DNA of 64,000 nt. Source: Pseudomonas sp. P7548. Lineage in GTDB: Bacteria; Pseudomonadota; Gammaproteobacteria; Pseudomonadales; Pseudomonadaceae. The notes below the pieces were generated by a model that was not told the origin of the DNA, made no database searches, and saw only the letters and a program-made list of their open reading frames with translations. Shown piece after piece: positions 61,567 to 64,000 of the stretch. The first letter of the stretch is position 1; each line of letters begins with the position of its first letter. The DNA is taken from NCBI RefSeq assembly GCF_013386585.1, contig NZ_JACARO010000090.1, forward strand, positions 1 through 64,000, given 5' to 3'. Made by a program: the position numbers and the translations under genes.

Positions 61567-62586
61567 ATGCTGGTGATGCGCCCCGCGCAAATGGCTGATC
61601 TGGGCGAGGTACAGCGTCTGGCTGCGGACAGCCCGATTGGTGTCACCTCCTTGCCGGACGATGTGGAACGCCTCAGCGACAAGATCGCCGCCAGCGAAGC
61701 GTCCTTCGCGGCCGAGGTGAGTTTCAACGGTGAAGAAAGCTATTTCTTCGTGCTCGAAGACACCGAGAGCGGCAAGCTCGCCGGCTGCTCGGCCATCGTC
61801 GCTTCGGCCGGTTATTCCGAGCCGTTCTACAGCTTTCGTAATGAGACCTTCGTGCACGCCTCCCGCGAGCTGAAGATCCACAACAAGATCCACGTGCTTT
61901 CCCAATGCCACGACCTCACCGGCAACAGCCTGCTCACCAGTTTCTACGTGGTGCCCGAGCTGGTCGGTTCGCCGTGGTCGGAACTCAATTCCCGTGGCCG
62001 CCTGCTGTTCGTCGCCAGCCACCCCGAGCGCTTTGCCGACTCGGTGGTGACCGAGATCGTCGGCTACAGCGACGAGAACGGTGACTCGCCGTTCTGGGAC
62101 GCCATCGGCCGCAATTTCTTCGACCTCAACTACGCCGCCGCCGAGCGCCTGTGTGGGCTGAAAAGCCGTACCTTCCTCGCCGAGCTGATGCCGCATTACC
62201 CGATCTACGTGCCGCTGCTGCCGGACGAAGCCCAGGAAGCCATGGGCCAGGTGCACCCGCGTGCGCAGATCACCTTCGACATCCTGATGCGCGAAGGCTT
62301 CGAGACCGACCACTACATCGACATCTTCGACGGTGGCCCGACATTGCACGCACGGGTCTCGGGCATTCGCTCCATCGCTCAGAGCCGCGTGGTGCCGGTG
62401 AAGATCGGCGAGATGGTCAAGGGTGCCGGCCGCCAGTACCTGGTGAGCAACGGGCAGTTGCAGGATTACCGCGCGGTGATGCTGGAGCTGGACTACGCGC
62501 CGGGCAAGCCAGTGACCCTGGACCTGGCCGCCGCCGAGGCCCTGGGTGTTGGCGAAGGCGCGAGTGTGCGCCTGGTCGCGGTTTAA
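61567..62586 (+). CDS. aruF: Arginine N-succinyltransferase, alpha subunit
   Basis: 339 residues. With AruG it forms the heteromeric enzyme that transfers succinyl from succinyl-CoA to arginine, the first step of the AST pathway (also active on ornithine). It shows the AstA family start LVMRPAQMADLGEVQRLA, the segment YSFRNETFVHASRELKIHN and NSLLTSFYVVPE. It is a paralogue of AruG (see NDLTGNS/HDLTGNS shared). ATG at 61567 follows AAGGAG at good spacing. Confidence 0.93.
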   Translation: MLVMRPAQMADLGEVQRLAADSPIGVTSLPDDVERLSDKIAASEASFAAEVSFNGEESYFFVLEDTESGKLAGCSAIVASAGYSEPFYSFRNETFVHASRELKIHNKIHVLSQCHDLTGNSLLTSFYVVPELVGSPWSELNSRGRLLFVASHPERFADSVVTEIVGYSDENGDSPFWDAIGRNFFDLNYAAAERLCGLKSRTFLAELMPHYPIYVPLLPDEAQEAMGQVHPRAQITFDILMREGFETDHYIDIFDGGPTLHARVSGIRSIAQSRVVPVKIGEMVKGAGRQYLVSNGQLQDYRAVMLELDYAPGKPVTLDLAAAEALGVGEGASVRLVAV

Positions 62587-62639
62587 AGAATTGAGTGTCG
62601 CGGGTGGCTGCCAGGCAGCGGCCCGTCTGAGGAGATAGC

Positions 62640-63665
62640 ATGATCGTTCGTCCCGTACGCAGCAGCGATTTACCGGCCCTGATTGATCTGGCGCGCAGCA
62701 CTGGCACCGGCCTCACCACCTTGCCGGCCAACGAAGAGCGCCTGACACACCGGGTTGGCTGGGCGGAAAAAACCTTTCGCGGCGACGCCGGGCGTGGCGA
62801 TGCCGACTACCTGTTCGTGCTGGAAAACGACGAAGGCCGCGTAGTGGGCATTTCCGCCATCGCCGGTGCCGTCGGCCTGCGTGAGCCCTGGTACAACTTC
62901 CGGGTGGGCCTGACCGTCAGCGCCTCCCAGGAACTGAATATCTACCGCGAGATTCCGACGCTGTTTTTGGCCAACGACCTCACCGGCAACTCCGAGCTGT
63001 GTTCGTTGTTCCTGCACGCCGATTACCGCACCGGCCTCAACGGCCGCATGCTGGCCAAGGCACGCCTGCTGTTCATCGCCGAATTCCCGCAGCTGTTTGG
63101 CAACAAGATCATCGCCGAGATGCGCGGTGTGTCCAACGACGCGGGGCGTTCACCGTTCTGGGAAAGCTTGGGCCGTCACTTCTTCAAGATGGAGTTCAGC
63201 CAGGCCGACTACCTCACCGGTGTGGGCAACAAGGCGTTTATCGCCGAGTTGATGCCGAAGTTTCCGCTGTACAGCTGCTTCCTGTCCGAAGACGCGCGCA
63301 ACGTGATCGGCAAGGTGCATCCGGACACCGAGCCGGCGCTGAGCATGCTCAAGAGCGAAGGTTTCAGCTACCAGGGCTATGTCGATATCTTCGACGCCGG
63401 CCCGGCCGTGGAGTGTGAAACCACCAAGATCCGTGCGGTGCGCGACAGCCAGTCGCTGGTGTTGGCCATCGGCACGCCGGGGGATGACGCCACGCCGTTC
63501 CTCATCCACAACCGCAAACGCGAAGAGTGCCGTATTACCGCCGCACCGGCCCGCCTGGCAGCGGGCACTTTGGTGGTCGATCCGCTGACCGCCAAGCGCC
63601 TGCAACTGGTGGTGGGTGATCAAGTGCGTGCCGTACCGTTGTCCGCTGCTCGGGAGTCCAAGTAA
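62640..63665 (+). CDS. aruG: Arginine N-succinyltransferase, beta subunit
   Basis: 341 residues. AstA family: MIVRPVRSSDLPALIDLA, YNFRVGLTVSASQELNIY and NDLTGNSELCSLFL, each matching the corresponding block of AruF. Pairs with AruF. It follows after 53 bases with GAGGAG upstream. Its TAA overlaps the ATG of aruD (TAATG at 63663-63667), so aruD translation is coupled. Confidence 0.93.
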   Translation: MIVRPVRSSDLPALIDLARSTGTGLTTLPANEERLTHRVGWAEKTFRGDAGRGDADYLFVLENDEGRVVGISAIAGAVGLREPWYNFRVGLTVSASQELNIYREIPTLFLANDLTGNSELCSLFLHADYRTGLNGRMLAKARLLFIAEFPQLFGNKIIAEMRGVSNDAGRSPFWESLGRHFFKMEFSQADYLTGVGNKAFIAELMPKFPLYSCFLSEDARNVIGKVHPDTEPALSMLKSEGFSYQGYVDIFDAGPAVECETTKIRAVRDSQSLVLAIGTPGDDATPFLIHNRKREECRITAAPARLAAGTLVVDPLTAKRLQLVVGDQVRAVPLSAARESK

Positions 63666-64000
63666 TGAATTCGCTGTATATCGCAGGTAGCTGGCTGGCT
63701 GGCCAGGGTGAACTGTTCGAATCGCGCAACCCGGTGACCCAGCAGGTGCTGTGGGCGGGCAATGGCGCCACGGCCGAGCAGGTTGAATCCGCCGTGCAGG
63801 CCGCGCGCCAGGCATTCCCGGCCTGGGCCAGGCGCCCGTTGGAAGAACGCATCAGTGTGCTGGAAACCTTCGCTGCTACCCTGAAACAACGCGCCGATGA
63901 AATCGCCCATTGCATCGGTGAAGAGACCGGCAAGCCGCTGTGGGAGTCGGCCACCGAAGTCACCAGCATGGCCAACAAGATCGCCATCTCGGTGCAAAGC
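63665..64000 (+). CDS. aruD: N-succinylglutamate 5-semialdehyde dehydrogenase (partial, runs off the window)
   Basis: The first 112 residues are present (starting MNSLYIAGSWLAGQGELFE). This is the N-terminus of an aldehyde dehydrogenase-family protein, with ESRNPVTQQVLWAG and LEERISVLETFAATL. From the operon position it is AruD/AstD, which oxidises succinylglutamate semialdehyde to succinylglutamate with NAD. The catalytic cysteine and glutamate lie beyond the window. The gene starts inside the aruG stop (TAATG). Confidence 0.9.
   Translation, partial: MNSLYIAGSWLAGQGELFESRNPVTQQVLWAGNGATAEQVESAVQAARQAFPAWARRPLEERISVLETFAATLKQRADEIAHCIGEETGKPLWESATEVTSMANKIAISVQS

Overview
The window reads as a chromosomal segment of a Pseudomonas of the fluorescens group. 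Three things support this. First, it carries acsA, aotJQMOP-argR and aruCFGD in the order known from Pseudomonas. Second, it has a Pseudomonas-type DUF2790 secreted peptide. Third, many intergenic gaps hold inverted repeats with the GTGGGAGC(T/G)GGCTTGC core typical of fluorescens-group REP/REPIN elements. It is GC-rich and densely coding. I found no rRNA, tRNA, CRISPR array, transposase or phage gene.

Layout. 0-3.8 kb: a flavin-binding PPOX-type protein and a GNAT acetyltransferase, then a four-gene operon (NTF2-like, DGPF/YciI, SRPBCC, ECF42-type sigma factor) preceded by a candidate ECF42 autoregulatory promoter. 3.8-10.8 kb: a regulator-rich stretch with two SDR oxidoreductases, a PACE-family efflux protein and five LysR regulators in divergent pairs. 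10.9-13.6 kb: pxpABC, the three-part 5-oxoprolinase, with a divergent LysR gene. 13.7-18.4 kb: a PiT phosphate permease, a CorA/ZntB-type transporter, a GAF histidine kinase and a PepSY peptide. 18.6-24.5 kb: a sterol-desaturase-like membrane enzyme, glpQ coupled to an AraC gene, small unknown proteins, and a glutamine-amidotransferase-like protein lacking its catalytic histidine. 24.5-28 kb: a soluble double-PAS chemoreceptor, a MASE2-GGDEF diguanylate cyclase, and a TetR gene with two palindromic operators facing a metallo-beta-lactamase-fold hydrolase. 29.3-33.5 kb: a decayed amidase-like protein, an intact amidase, an SDR and a GlxA-like regulator.

33.5-45.6 kb: a small accessory patch (HTH protein plus an unknown zinc-finger protein), an MFS exporter, and a likely unit of a divergent argininosuccinate-lyase homologue with a polar amino-acid ABC transporter under a divergent LysR gene. 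These are followed by a HAD phosphatase, an HNH endonuclease, nrdB and a DUF2790 peptide.

46-64 kb: acetyl-CoA synthetase, then arginine/ornithine uptake (aotJQMOP), its regulator argR, and the start of the arginine succinyltransferase pathway (aruC, aruF, aruG and the beginning of aruD). These should act together: Aot imports arginine, ArgR senses it, and Aru degrades it. Sequences matching the ArgR half-site consensus lie upstream of both aotJ and aruC. Between argR and aruC, on the opposite strand, sits a 1955-residue toxin-like protein with three tandem leucine-rich modules. It is the most striking object in the window.
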